Positions 18,401 to 25,840 of a stretch of DNA of 64,000 bases are shown piece by piece. A program made the position numbers and the translations under genes. The first letter of the stretch is position 1. Each line of letters begins with the position of its first letter. The stretch comes from an uncultured Spirochaetia bacterium (GTDB lineage: Bacteria > Spirochaetota > Spirochaetia > SZUA-6 > Bin103), in assembly GCA_958296075.1 (NCBI GenBank), contig CATQHW010000001.1:372001-436000 (forward strand), given 5' to 3'. The notes under the pieces were generated by a model. That model made no database searches. It was not told the DNA's origin and saw only the letters and a program-made list of their open reading frames with translations.

Positions 18401-19029
18401 GCGCGGGCGTCCGTGCCGCCGGCGATGCGGAACGGCAGCCGGAACAGGGTGCGCATCTCCCGCTCCCAGTTGCCGACCAGACCTGCCGGCGGCACCACGA
18501 GCACGCGACGGATCAGCCGCCGCGACAGCATCTCACGCACGTACAGACCGGTCATGATGGTTTTGCCGGCGCCGGCGTCGTCAGCCAGCAGGAAGCGCAG
18601 CGGAGCCTGCCGCAGCATGTGCTCGTAAACGGCGATGCGCTGATGCGGCAGCGGGTCGATCAGCGAGGTCTCGGTGGCGAACGCGGGATTGACCAGATGC
18701 CCGTAGGCAAGGCGATGCGCCTCCGCCACCGCGGCGACGGCGTTCGCTTCGGCGGCGAAGTCCATGCGTGGCGGCGGGACCGCGGCGTCGTAGGCGGCGG
18801 CGGTCTCCGCGACGCGCCCGCCGGCCTGGTTCTCGAGCTCGACGATCCGGCGCCACGCCAGCCGGTTGGGACGCGCCTGGCCGTTCTCCCACCGGTTGAC
18901 CGAGGCGTAGGAAACGCCGATCAGCTCCGCGAGCTGGCTCTGGGTGAGCTCTCTGACGCCGCGCAGGCTCTTGATCCTGCGCCCGTAGTCACGCGGTAGA
19001 TCGGTCACCGTAGCGGCTGTGCGGCCCAT
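15442..19029 (-). CDS. HTH-SNF2 helicase with DUF3883 domain (DrmD-like candidate)
   Basis: From ATG 19029 the protein has about 1195 residues. It starts with an XRE-type helix-turn-helix (LTQSQLAELIGVSYASVNRW, residues about 28-47), then a superfamily-2 helicase core: LADDAGAGKTIMTGLYVRE near residue 150, VVFDEAHKLA near 253, and YLVATDAAGEGINLQFCW with the arginine-finger region MGRIHRYGQ. A DUF3883 domain (RRCIEVKGRAGGGSVEVSDN) closes it. Class 1 DISARM uses an SNF2 helicase (DrmD), and this is a candidate equivalent. An ATG at 19071 is in frame, but the promoter -10 at 19060-19065 would overlap it, favouring 19029. It heads the minus-strand block. Confidence 0.82.
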   Translation of the reverse strand: MGRTAATVTDLPRDYGRRIKSLRGVRELTQSQLAELIGVSYASVNRWENGQARPNRLAWRRIVELENQAGGRVAETAAAYDAAVPPPRMDFAAEANAVAAVAEAHRLAYGHLVNPAFATETSLIDPLPHQRIAVYEHMLRQAPLRFLLADDAGAGKTIMTGLYVREMLSRRLIRRVLVVPPAGLVGNWEREMRTLFRLPFRIAGGTDARAGNPFLAPGGDLVIASIDTLAGERSFRRLADPATPAYDLVVFDEAHKLAAHREPDFRVRKTGRYQLAEALAGAGADSARWSLHWSAQHLLLLTATPHMGKDDPYYFLWRLLLPDTLATGDAFDRFPPESRRNHFIRRTKEEMVRLDGAPLYPQRRCDTLSYELSQGPGSEQELYDETTDYIRYYYNRARVLNRSAARLAMSVFQRRLASSTYALLRSFERRHEKLEALIAEIRQGRLSEEQLARGQRRLDGLDDEFETRTADEDAGTGGDGERHEGFEERALGATVAVNLGELETERLKVAALLDKARNRLAAGDESKFGTLREVLRDPRFGGEKLIVFTEHRDTAAFLVRRLEGLGFAGRVALIHGGLPYRERDRQVEFFRRPAAEGGADYLVATDAAGEGINLQFCWLMVNYDIPWNPARLEQRMGRIHRYGQAHDPVVIVNLVSGGTREGRVLQTLLDKLEAIRRQLRSDKVFDVIGRLFQEVSVRDFLLQAVTEDGAGAAARLEGRLTEEQVLALAQRERALYGEGGEVRRRLADLAGEAEREHYRRLLPGYVRRFVEQAAPLLDLRIEGDLEETFALAPRRPGAADALLPALEAYSEEARGRLTVYKPADRERAVWLHPGEPVFDGIAAAIVSRFGAGALRGAVFVDPYATEAYLFHVGLASVHQHLPADEGGGPESTARLLESRLIGLRQAGDGTLQESAVERLLLLRGAAGIAPSRVPLAALARGMAPAAADFAREEVTERLAGAHRQRLAAALPARVEFANRGFDFQAAELAARRAGLTAQAHAGAGPAQVELAQVKERQRTLSATRARRLAELHAEADSVRAGAVEFLVHALVVPAQDREEIERFDAGVEVIAVQVAAAYEEHSGGSVQDVSRPEAARRAGLLDWPGFDLLSHRAGGERRCIEVKGRAGGGSVEVSDNEWAKACNLRDEYWLYVVYDCATPRPRLLRVQDPFAKLLIRSRESLTYTVTPSAIIEAAE

Positions 19030-19059
19030 TGGTTCGTCGTCGAAGTCCTGTTGACGGAA

Positions 19060-19088
19060 ACCGTATCTCATATCTCGTGCTTGGTCAA
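19060..19088 (-). promoter_or_regulatory. Putative sigma-70 promoter of the SNF2 helicase block
   Basis: On the minus strand TTGACC (19083-19088), 17 bases, TACGGT (19060-19065). Transcription would start near 19052, upstream of the ATG at 19029 but downstream of the in-frame ATG at 19071. The protein's own XRE domain makes autoregulation at this promoter possible. Confidence 0.45.
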
Positions 19089-19260
19089 GGGCCGTATAGC
19101 AGATGTTATATCGCCGGGAGGCCGGCCGCCGGGACCGGCCCGCGCCAAGTCAGGGGTTGGAGACCGAGGCGAGGCGTCCTACGCCGCGCGTGCCGCGGTG
19201 ACCGGTCCGGCAGGATCGGTCCGATCTGGTAGGATGCGTGCCACACAACGGAGGGAACAG

Positions 19261-20343
19261 TTGTCCGATTCGATCAAGATCGCCGTCATCGGGGGCGACG
19301 GCACGGGACCCGAGGTGACCGCGGAGGCGTGCAAGGTGCTGGAGGCGGTGTCGCCGCTCGAAGGCATCACCTACGAGCGGGTCGACTTCGACTACGGCGG
19401 CGACCGCTACCTGGCCACCGGCGAGGTGATCACCGAGCGGCAGATCGACGAGCTGCGCCGGTTCGACGCCATCTACCTGGGGGCCATCGGCCACCCGGAC
19501 GTGACGCCGGGCATCCTGGAGAAGGGGCTGCTGCTGGCGATCCGCTTCCAGCTCGACCAGTACGTCAACCTGCGGCCGATCAAGCTCTACCCGGGCGTGG
19601 AGACGCCGCTCAAGGACAAGGGGCCGGACGACATCAGCTTCGAGGTCGTGCGCGAAAACACTGAGGACCTGTACTGCGGCGCCGGCGGCTTCCTGCGCAA
19701 GAACACCCCGCAGGAGGTGGCCACGCAGGAGATGATCGCCACCCGCTTCGGCGTCGACCGCTGCCTGCGCTACGCCTTCGAGCTGTGCCGCCGCCGCAAG
19801 GACAAGATGCAGCTCACGCTGGTGCACAAGACCAACGTGCTCACCTACGCCGCCAACCTGTGGGAGCGCGCCTTCCACGAGATGGGAGCTGAGTATCCCG
19901 ACGTGACCCGCGACTACAACCACGTCGACGCCGCCTGCATGTGGTTCGTGAAGAACCCGGAGTACTACGACACCGTCGTGGTGCCCAACATGTTCGGGGA
20001 CATCATCACCGACATCGGCGCCATGATTCAGGGCGGCCTGGGCGTCTCGGCCGGCGGCAATATCAACCCCGACCCGGGCGGCTGCAGCATGTTCGAGTGC
20101 ATGGGCGGTTCGGCGCCGAAGTACACCGGGCAGAACGTGATCAATCCGATCGCCGCCATCGCCGCCATGGGGATGCTGCTGTCCGTGCTCGGCGAGCAGA
20201 ACGGGCTGGCCAACCTGAGCCGCGCGTCGCAACGGGTCGAGTCCGCGATCCGCGCCACCACGCCCAAGATGCGCAGCATGTCCGCCGGCCGGATGGGCTA
20301 CACCACGACCGAGGTCGGCGACCTGGTCGCCACCGCGCTCTAA
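19261..20343 (+). CDS. Isopropylmalate/tartrate dehydrogenase-like decarboxylating dehydrogenase
   Basis: The 360-aa protein belongs to the isocitrate/isopropylmalate dehydrogenase family: IAVIGGDGTGPEVTAEA at the start (NAD-binding), then RPIKLYPGVETPL, VVRENTEDLYCGAGG, LVHKTNVLTYAANLW (catalytic Lys) and NMFGDIITDIGAMIQGGLG (metal-binding Asp). Reaction: NAD-dependent oxidation and decarboxylation of a 2-hydroxyacid. The start is TTG at 19261, supported by GGAGGG six bases upstream. No leuA/C/D genes are near. The gene stands seven bases before a sugar permease, so a catabolic substrate (tartrate- or malate-like) is as likely as leucine synthesis. Confidence 0.8.
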   Translation: MSDSIKIAVIGGDGTGPEVTAEACKVLEAVSPLEGITYERVDFDYGGDRYLATGEVITERQIDELRRFDAIYLGAIGHPDVTPGILEKGLLLAIRFQLDQYVNLRPIKLYPGVETPLKDKGPDDISFEVVRENTEDLYCGAGGFLRKNTPQEVATQEMIATRFGVDRCLRYAFELCRRRKDKMQLTLVHKTNVLTYAANLWERAFHEMGAEYPDVTRDYNHVDAACMWFVKNPEYYDTVVVPNMFGDIITDIGAMIQGGLGVSAGGNINPDPGGCSMFECMGGSAPKYTGQNVINPIAAIAAMGMLLSVLGEQNGLANLSRASQRVESAIRATTPKMRSMSAGRMGYTTTEVGDLVATAL

Positions 20344-20350
20344 AGCGACG

Positions 20351-21259
20351 ATGGGTGCGCTCCAGTACGTCTGGCGGTACCGATGGCTGTACGCCCTGGC
20401 CCTGCCGGCGGTCGCAGCGGTCATCGTCTTCAACTACCTGCCGATCTACGGCATCACGCTGGCGTTCCGGGACTTCGACGCCGCGCTCGGTCCGTTCCGG
20501 AGCCCCTGGTCGAAGCCGCTGTTCTACAACTTCTGGTTCCTCCAGGACTCCGAGTTCTGGTACGTGCTGCGCAACACGGTCCGCATCTCCGTCGTGAAGT
20601 TCGTCTTCTCATGGCCGGCGCCGATCGTCCTGGCGCTGTTGCTCAACGAGGTACGACGCCCCGGCTTCAAACGCGTCGTGCAGACGATCAGCTACCTCCC
20701 GCACTTCATCTCGTGGGTCATCCTGGCCGGCATCACCTACCGCGTCCTGGGGTTCGAAGCGGACAGTCCGATCAACCTGGTGCGCGGCCTGTTCGGCCAG
20801 CCGCCGGCGGCCCTGATGGGCGAGGTGTCCTTCTTTCTGCCGCTGGTGGTGATCACCGCGATCTTCAAGGAAGTGGGCTGGGGCACCATCATCTATCTGG
20901 CCGCCATGAGCACCATCAATCCCGAACTCTACGAGCAGGGCGAGATCGACGGCGCCGGACGGCTGCGCCAGGCGTGGAACATCACGCTGCCGGGACTCAC
21001 GCCGATCATCGCCATCCTGCTGGTCCTGCAGATCCCGGCGATCCTGCAGGCCGGCCTCGACCAGATATACAATCTCGCCAACGATCTGACCCGAAGGGTC
21101 GCCTACATCACCGACATCTACGTGATTCGTATCGGCCTCATGCAGGGGCGATACTCGTTCGCCACCGCGGTCGGCCTGATCTACTCGGTCGTCGGATTGG
21201 CGCTCACGCTGATCGCCAACCGCGTCTCCAAAGGCTCGGTCGGCCACGGTATTTTCTGA
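20351..21259 (+). CDS. Sugar ABC transporter permease, LplB type (system 1)
   Basis: The 302-aa integral membrane protein has six predicted helices and the permease EAA loop at EQGEIDGAGRLRQAWNITLP. LplB-type markers are VFNYLPIYGITLAFRDF near the start and LLNEVRRPGFKRVVQTISYL. It imports carbohydrate with a second permease and a binding protein. Its likely partner LplC lies at 23583, separated by a propeller gene and a dipeptidase gene, an unusual split. No ATPase gene is in the window. Confidence 0.85.
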   Translation: MGALQYVWRYRWLYALALPAVAAVIVFNYLPIYGITLAFRDFDAALGPFRSPWSKPLFYNFWFLQDSEFWYVLRNTVRISVVKFVFSWPAPIVLALLLNEVRRPGFKRVVQTISYLPHFISWVILAGITYRVLGFEADSPINLVRGLFGQPPAALMGEVSFFLPLVVITAIFKEVGWGTIIYLAAMSTINPELYEQGEIDGAGRLRQAWNITLPGLTPIIAILLVLQIPAILQAGLDQIYNLANDLTRRVAYITDIYVIRIGLMQGRYSFATAVGLIYSVVGLALTLIANRVSKGSVGHGIF

Positions 21260-21280
21260 TCCATGGGAGGATAGGCAAGG

Positions 21281-22567
21281 ATGTCTGCCGCCGAACCGTT
21301 CGAATGCATGCCGATCGCGGCAGATCTCACCCCGTGGGAGGCGAGTGTGGTGACGCTCGCCGGCGACGCGGTCCTGCTCACCTACAGCTTGCGGGAGGTG
21401 CGTTATCTGCAAGGAGTGATCTCACATGACCGCTGCCGCACCTGGGAGCAACCGTTCTTCCTCAAGTCGGTGTCGGGTGACCGGATCGCCGGCTGGCGGT
21501 CCAGCCCGTTGCGGCTCGCCTCCGGCAACCTCGGCATCTTCTATTCCACCCGGCCCCAGCAGCCGGGCCGCGACGGTCCCCTGGCGTTTCGGGTATCTCC
21601 CGACGAGGGGCAGACGTGGTCGGAAGAGACCCTGGTGGACCCTCACTTCGCGGTTCTGCGCAACGGTTGCGCGCGGGTGCTCCGTGACGGGCGCATCGTC
21701 TGCCCCGCCTACCGCTGGATCAGCCACCACCTGGAGGACGCCGAGCAGGACGGCGCGCAGCTCTCCTACTCGTTTGCCTACTTCTCCGATGACGAAGGCG
21801 CCACGTGGCAGCGCAGCGCCAACGAGCTGATGATCCGCCGCAACGACGTCGAGTACGACCTGGTGGACGGCAAGGGGTTCCGGCTGGTCGAGGAGGAGCC
21901 GCCGGGACTGTACGAGTATCTGCAGTTCGAGAAGTACGGCGAGCCGGTGGCGGAGGAACTGCGCGAGGGCCGGTTGATCAACTTCGGCCGCTGCCGCCTG
22001 GGCACGCTGTTCATGAGCTACTCGGCGGACGGCGGCGTGAGCTGGTCGAAGCCGCAGCCCAGCGGCTTGGCCGCCGCCGACGCGCCGCCGACCACCGCGC
22101 GCCTGCCGGGCTCCGGCGATCTGCTCGTCATCTGGAACCAGGCGTCGCCCGATGAGATTGCCTGCGGCCTGGCGCGCCACCGGCTGTCCTGCGCGGTGTC
22201 CTCGGATGAAGGGCGCACCTGGAAGCACTTCAGGAACCTGGAGTCGCTGGACGACGAGTGCCAGTTGCCGGTGCCTCCCTTGCAGGTGTATCAGCAGCCC
22301 ATCGACGGCTACCGGCAGCCGATCGACCGCAGCCGCTACCACCACGCGCCCGGAGCGGTGCGCTGCGCCTATTCGGCGATCACGATCGCCGGTTCCGACG
22401 CGGTGATCTGCTACGACTACGGGTGGCGGCCGGACCCACTCACCGGCAGGCGCAAGCACTTCGGCACCAAGGTCAAGGTGGTGCCCTGCGACTGGTTCAC
22501 AGACTCCTCAGCGGAACGAGAGGATGGGCCGGAAGCGGAGCCGACGGCGACGGCTCCGGGGCGCTGA
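21281..22567 (+). CDS. Sialidase/BNR-repeat beta-propeller protein 1
   Basis: The 428-aa protein has at least four Asp-box motifs (S-x-D-x-G-x-T-W): SPDEGQTWS, SDDEGATWQ, SADGGVSWS and SSDEGRTWK, typical of six-bladed sialidase-fold propellers. No signal peptide is visible, so it is probably cytoplasmic, acting on imported sugar. The arginine triad of true sialidases cannot be confirmed by eye. A strong GGAGG precedes the ATG. It sits between the two permease genes of system 1. Confidence 0.75.
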   Translation: MSAAEPFECMPIAADLTPWEASVVTLAGDAVLLTYSLREVRYLQGVISHDRCRTWEQPFFLKSVSGDRIAGWRSSPLRLASGNLGIFYSTRPQQPGRDGPLAFRVSPDEGQTWSEETLVDPHFAVLRNGCARVLRDGRIVCPAYRWISHHLEDAEQDGAQLSYSFAYFSDDEGATWQRSANELMIRRNDVEYDLVDGKGFRLVEEEPPGLYEYLQFEKYGEPVAEELREGRLINFGRCRLGTLFMSYSADGGVSWSKPQPSGLAAADAPPTTARLPGSGDLLVIWNQASPDEIACGLARHRLSCAVSSDEGRTWKHFRNLESLDDECQLPVPPLQVYQQPIDGYRQPIDRSRYHHAPGAVRCAYSAITIAGSDAVICYDYGWRPDPLTGRRKHFGTKVKVVPCDWFTDSSAEREDGPEAEPTATAPGR

Positions 22568-22571
22568 GACG

Positions 22572-23555
22572 ATGGGTCGTCTGACCGACACGTTCCTGGT
22601 GGTGGACGCGCACTGCGACACCCTGATCCGACGCCAGAACAAGGGCGATGCGGTCGACCTGACGCGCCCCGACCCGAGCTACCAGATCGACCTGCCGCGC
22701 CTCCGCGCAGGCGGCGTCGACTGCCTGTTCTGCATGGTCGGAGATCGCGACCTCGACGCCTCCGTATCGCTGATCGATGCGGTGTACCGGATGTGCGGGG
22801 ACCAGGACGGCGACTACGCGCTCTGCCGGTCCGCCGGCGACGTGCGGGTGGCGCGGGCCGCCGGCAAGATCGCGATCGTGATGACGATCGAAGGTCAAGT
22901 GATGTTCGGCGAGCGGCTCGGCCACCTGCGCACGTGGCACCGCCTGGGCGTCCGGGTCGCCAGCCTGACGCACGGCGATGGGCGGCCCCCGGAGCTGCAG
23001 TACTCCGACAGCTACTTCGGCTACCTCACGCCCGCCGAGCGCGAGACCCTGCGGCGGCAATCCAAGGGCCTGACCCCGTTCGCGCGTGAGGCACTCGCGG
23101 AGATGGCCCGCCTGGCGATGCCCGTTGACCTGGCTCACTGCAACGATGCGGCGTTCTGGGAAGTGCTGGAGGTGGCCGACGTCCCGGTCTGCTACACGCA
23201 TGGGGCCGCCTACGCGCTCTGCCCTCACTCCCGCTTGCTGACCGACGACATGATGCGGGCGCTGGCCGAACGCGGCGGCGTGATGGGTATCGCCTGCTAC
23301 TCCGGCTTCATCGATCGCGAGCAGCCGACGCTGGAGCGGCTTGCGGACCACGTGCTGCACGCCCTTTCGATCATGGGGCCGGACCACGTGGGCATCGGCT
23401 CCGACTTCGACGGGATGCCGATGTGGAGCGAGCCGATCCCCGCCGACATTTCTCATCTCGACGACGTGTTCCAGGCGCTGGCCCGCCGCGGCGTGGACCG
23501 CGCTACGCTGGCCGCGATCGCCGGCGAGAACTTCCTCCGACTGTTGCCGCCCTAG
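22572..23555 (+). CDS. Membrane dipeptidase family (M19) metallopeptidase
   Basis: The 327-aa enzyme shows the M19 zinc ligands in order: DAHCDT at the N-terminus, MTIEGQ (bridging Glu), DLAHCND, THGAAYALCPHSR and GIGSDFDGMP near the C-terminus. Family members hydrolyse dipeptides, often with D-residues at the second position, in an (alpha/beta)8 barrel. The start is ATG 22572, four bases after the propeller gene stop. No signal peptide is present, so it is cytoplasmic. Why a dipeptidase is embedded in a sugar-transport operon is unclear; processing of a peptidoglycan- or glycopeptide-derived substrate would fit. Confidence 0.85.
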   Translation: MGRLTDTFLVVDAHCDTLIRRQNKGDAVDLTRPDPSYQIDLPRLRAGGVDCLFCMVGDRDLDASVSLIDAVYRMCGDQDGDYALCRSAGDVRVARAAGKIAIVMTIEGQVMFGERLGHLRTWHRLGVRVASLTHGDGRPPELQYSDSYFGYLTPAERETLRRQSKGLTPFAREALAEMARLAMPVDLAHCNDAAFWEVLEVADVPVCYTHGAAYALCPHSRLLTDDMMRALAERGGVMGIACYSGFIDREQPTLERLADHVLHALSIMGPDHVGIGSDFDGMPMWSEPIPADISHLDDVFQALARRGVDRATLAAIAGENFLRLLPP

Positions 23556-23582
23556 AGGTGGGAGGACGGAAAGGATACGGCG

Positions 23583-24509
23583 ATGGTTGCCGGGTATCGC
23601 TTGACGACTTCAGAGCGGCTGTTCGGGATCGCCAACCACCTGTTCCTGACGCTGTTCGCACTGGCGACCCTGTATCCGTTCTGGTTCGTGCTGCAGGGAT
23701 CGTTCACCGACCCGGCATTTCCGCTGGCGTTCCTGTGGCCGAAGGGACTCTACTACGCCAACTACCAGCAGGTGTTCACCGTCACGGGGATATGGAAGGC
23801 CTATCTGATCACGATCGCGCGGGTGGGAGTGGCGGTGCCGCTCACGATGCTGGTAACCGGCGGCGCGGCGTTCGCGTTGACGCGTCCGGAGTTCGTGGGC
23901 CGCAACGCCGTGATCCTGCTGTTCTTCATCACCATGTTCATCAACGGCGGGCTGATCCCGTTCTACATGGTGTTGCGCACGGTCGGCCTGATCAACAACT
24001 TCCTGGTCTACGTCATACCGGTCGTCTTCAACGTGTGGATGATGATCGTCATGAAGACGTCGTTCCGGAGTTTGCCGGAAGGGCTGGTAGAGGCGGCGGT
24101 GATCGACGGTGCGAACTACCTGACGATCTTCTTTCGCATCGCGGCACCGCTGTCCGTGCCGATGATCGCGACGATGGGCTTGTTCAATGCCGTGTGGCAC
24201 TGGAACGACTGGCTCTTCGGAGCGTTCTACGTCAGCGAGCCCGACCTGCGGCCCTTGCAGACCTTTCTGCAGGAGGCGGTGCTCGAAGGCGGGTTGTCGG
24301 ACCGGCTGGCGGCGGTCTGGCACCACGGGGGCGGTGATCGCGACGACCTGCGCGTCAACCACAACGTGCTGCGCCAGCTCAAGCGCCTCACGCCCGAGTC
24401 GCTGAAGTTCGCCTTCATCACCGTGACGACCGTGCCGATCCTGTGCGTCTACCCCTTCATCCAGCGATACTTCATCAAGGGCGTCATGATCGGCTCCATC
24501 AAGGAGTAA
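23583..24509 (+). CDS. Sugar ABC transporter permease, LplC type (system 1)
   Basis: The 308-aa permease has six helices, the LplC-like ATLYPFWFVLQGSFTDPAF, an EAA loop at VEAAVIDGANYLTIFFRIA, and the family ending YFIKGVMIGSIKE. Residues about 240-270 (SDRLAAVWHHGGGDRDDL) look unusually hydrophilic compared with the paralogue at 36047; both frames stay open, so I leave it as one gene. It pairs with the LplB-type gene at 20351 and probably with the binding protein at 25841-27598 on the opposite strand. Confidence 0.83.
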   Translation: MVAGYRLTTSERLFGIANHLFLTLFALATLYPFWFVLQGSFTDPAFPLAFLWPKGLYYANYQQVFTVTGIWKAYLITIARVGVAVPLTMLVTGGAAFALTRPEFVGRNAVILLFFITMFINGGLIPFYMVLRTVGLINNFLVYVIPVVFNVWMMIVMKTSFRSLPEGLVEAAVIDGANYLTIFFRIAAPLSVPMIATMGLFNAVWHWNDWLFGAFYVSEPDLRPLQTFLQEAVLEGGLSDRLAAVWHHGGGDRDDLRVNHNVLRQLKRLTPESLKFAFITVTTVPILCVYPFIQRYFIKGVMIGSIKE

Positions 24510-24522
24510 CGATCTGCAGCCG

Positions 24523-25749
24523 TCACAGCCCCGTGACGTCCACCGCGCCGATCTCGATGTCTTCCTTGTTGACGGAGTAGCCGACCAGCAGACGGTCCGG
24601 CTCCTCCAGGCAGCAGGGATACATGTAGCCCTGCAGTTTGAGCAACCCGCGGATCCGCTGGTCCGTCGGATCGTCCACCAGGATGTACACCCGATCGAAA
24701 CGGTATCCGTCATCGCCGATCAGCAGCGTCAGGTGCAGGCGATTGTGCAGCGTCGCGTTGGCGTTGTTGCACAGGTAGAAGCGGCCGTCGGCCAGCCGGC
24801 CAGCGTAGTTGCGCGACATGGCATCCGGGATGTCGGAGATCATCGGATCGCTGAAACTGCGGCCGCCGTCGGTGCTGTGGTTCACCCAGACACGCCCCGA
24901 CTGGCTCTCGTCCCGCCAGAAAACCACGATCGTGCCGTCATCGGTCTGGTACCAGCTCGATTCGCCGCCGTCCAGCTTCGCCCCGAACGGTTGCGGCAGC
25001 GGCAGGATCGCAGGCGTCTGCAGAATGTCAGAGCCCGGCCACAGGAGGATCGCCGGACCGCTGCGCCGGTCGATCGATGACACGCACAGGAGCCGGCCTT
25101 CCGCGGTCATTCGAGGCGTCTCGTAGGTCGCCGCGACGCGCTCGGGAAGCGTCGCTTCCCGCGACCACGCGCTGCCGTCATGCGACGCGTACACGTACGT
25201 CCGCGCGTTGTGCCAGTCGGCGTAGTAGCCGCCCCCTACCGCGTTGGAGTTGGGGTCACGCACGCGGCGCGCCCAGCGGATCATCATGTACAGCGATCCG
25301 CCCAGCGCGGTCAGGCCCACGCACTTGTAGGCGTCGCGCGTGTCCTCCCCCCCGCCGATCACCGATGCGGGGGCGCTCCACTCGCGCCCGTCGTCGGAGT
25401 GGGAGATGCGCACCTGCTGTCCCTCGGTGTCCTCGTCGAGCCGGCCGTTGGTGAACCCGTAGTAGTAGCGGCCTTCCAGCGCCGCGAGCTGCGAGTCGAT
25501 GTTCCAGGAGCCCGCCTCCCGGCTGGCGGTATAGACGCGCGAACGCTCGAACGGCGCATAGGGGATGATCGGCGGCACGCGTGCGCGCAGGCCCTGGTCA
25601 GTGTAGCGAAGGATGCATCCACGTTCCTGCAGGCACTCCAGCGTGTGGAACTTGCCGAGCCGGTCGGCCGCCTCCGGACCGAGCATGGTGACGTATGGCC
25701 GGGACGCGATCTGCAGCCCCGCAACGCCTGTCGCCATCGACCCTCTCAT
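24523..25749 (-). CDS. Sialidase/BNR-like beta-propeller protein 2
   Basis: The 408-aa protein contains Asp-box-like motifs SHSDDGREWS, SHDGSAWSR and STDGGRSFSD and repeated WYQ/YYGF elements of a propeller fold. No signal peptide. Start at 25749, with AGAGG eight bases upstream; an in-frame ATG at 25737 is an alternative. It is the second gene after the binding protein on the minus strand, with a hairpin between them, and converges on the LplC gene. Substrate unknown. Confidence 0.7.
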   Translation of the reverse strand: MRGSMATGVAGLQIASRPYVTMLGPEAADRLGKFHTLECLQERGCILRYTDQGLRARVPPIIPYAPFERSRVYTASREAGSWNIDSQLAALEGRYYYGFTNGRLDEDTEGQQVRISHSDDGREWSAPASVIGGGEDTRDAYKCVGLTALGGSLYMMIRWARRVRDPNSNAVGGGYYADWHNARTYVYASHDGSAWSREATLPERVAATYETPRMTAEGRLLCVSSIDRRSGPAILLWPGSDILQTPAILPLPQPFGAKLDGGESSWYQTDDGTIVVFWRDESQSGRVWVNHSTDGGRSFSDPMISDIPDAMSRNYAGRLADGRFYLCNNANATLHNRLHLTLLIGDDGYRFDRVYILVDDPTDQRIRGLLKLQGYMYPCCLEEPDRLLVGYSVNKEDIEIGAVDVTGL

Positions 25750-25766
25750 GCAGAGATCCTCTCAGG

Positions 25767-25796
25767 TGGTCGAGCGAGCCTGCGCCCGCTCGACCA
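25767..25796 (-). terminator. Perfect 10-bp hairpin between binding protein and propeller gene
   Basis: TGGTCGAGCG pairs with CGCTCGACCA around a 10-base loop. It lies 45 bases after the binding-protein stop and 17 bases before the next start. There is no T-run, so it is more likely an mRNA-stabilising or attenuating stem that keeps the binding protein in excess over downstream products, as is common in ABC operons. Confidence 0.5.
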
Positions 25797-25840
25797 CGCC
25801 GGTTATTCGATCCGCGGTCCGCCCGTCGCGCGCCCCGCGA

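Noticed and set aside
15373-18999. 1208-residue plus-strand frame opposite the SNF2 helicase
   Set aside because: Same reason: antisense of a gene with full helicase motifs.
24240-24420. Compensating frameshifts in the LplC gene of system 1
   Set aside because: The hydrophilic stretch looks odd, but the frame is open throughout, both flanks are in frame, and no alternative frame gives a better family match.
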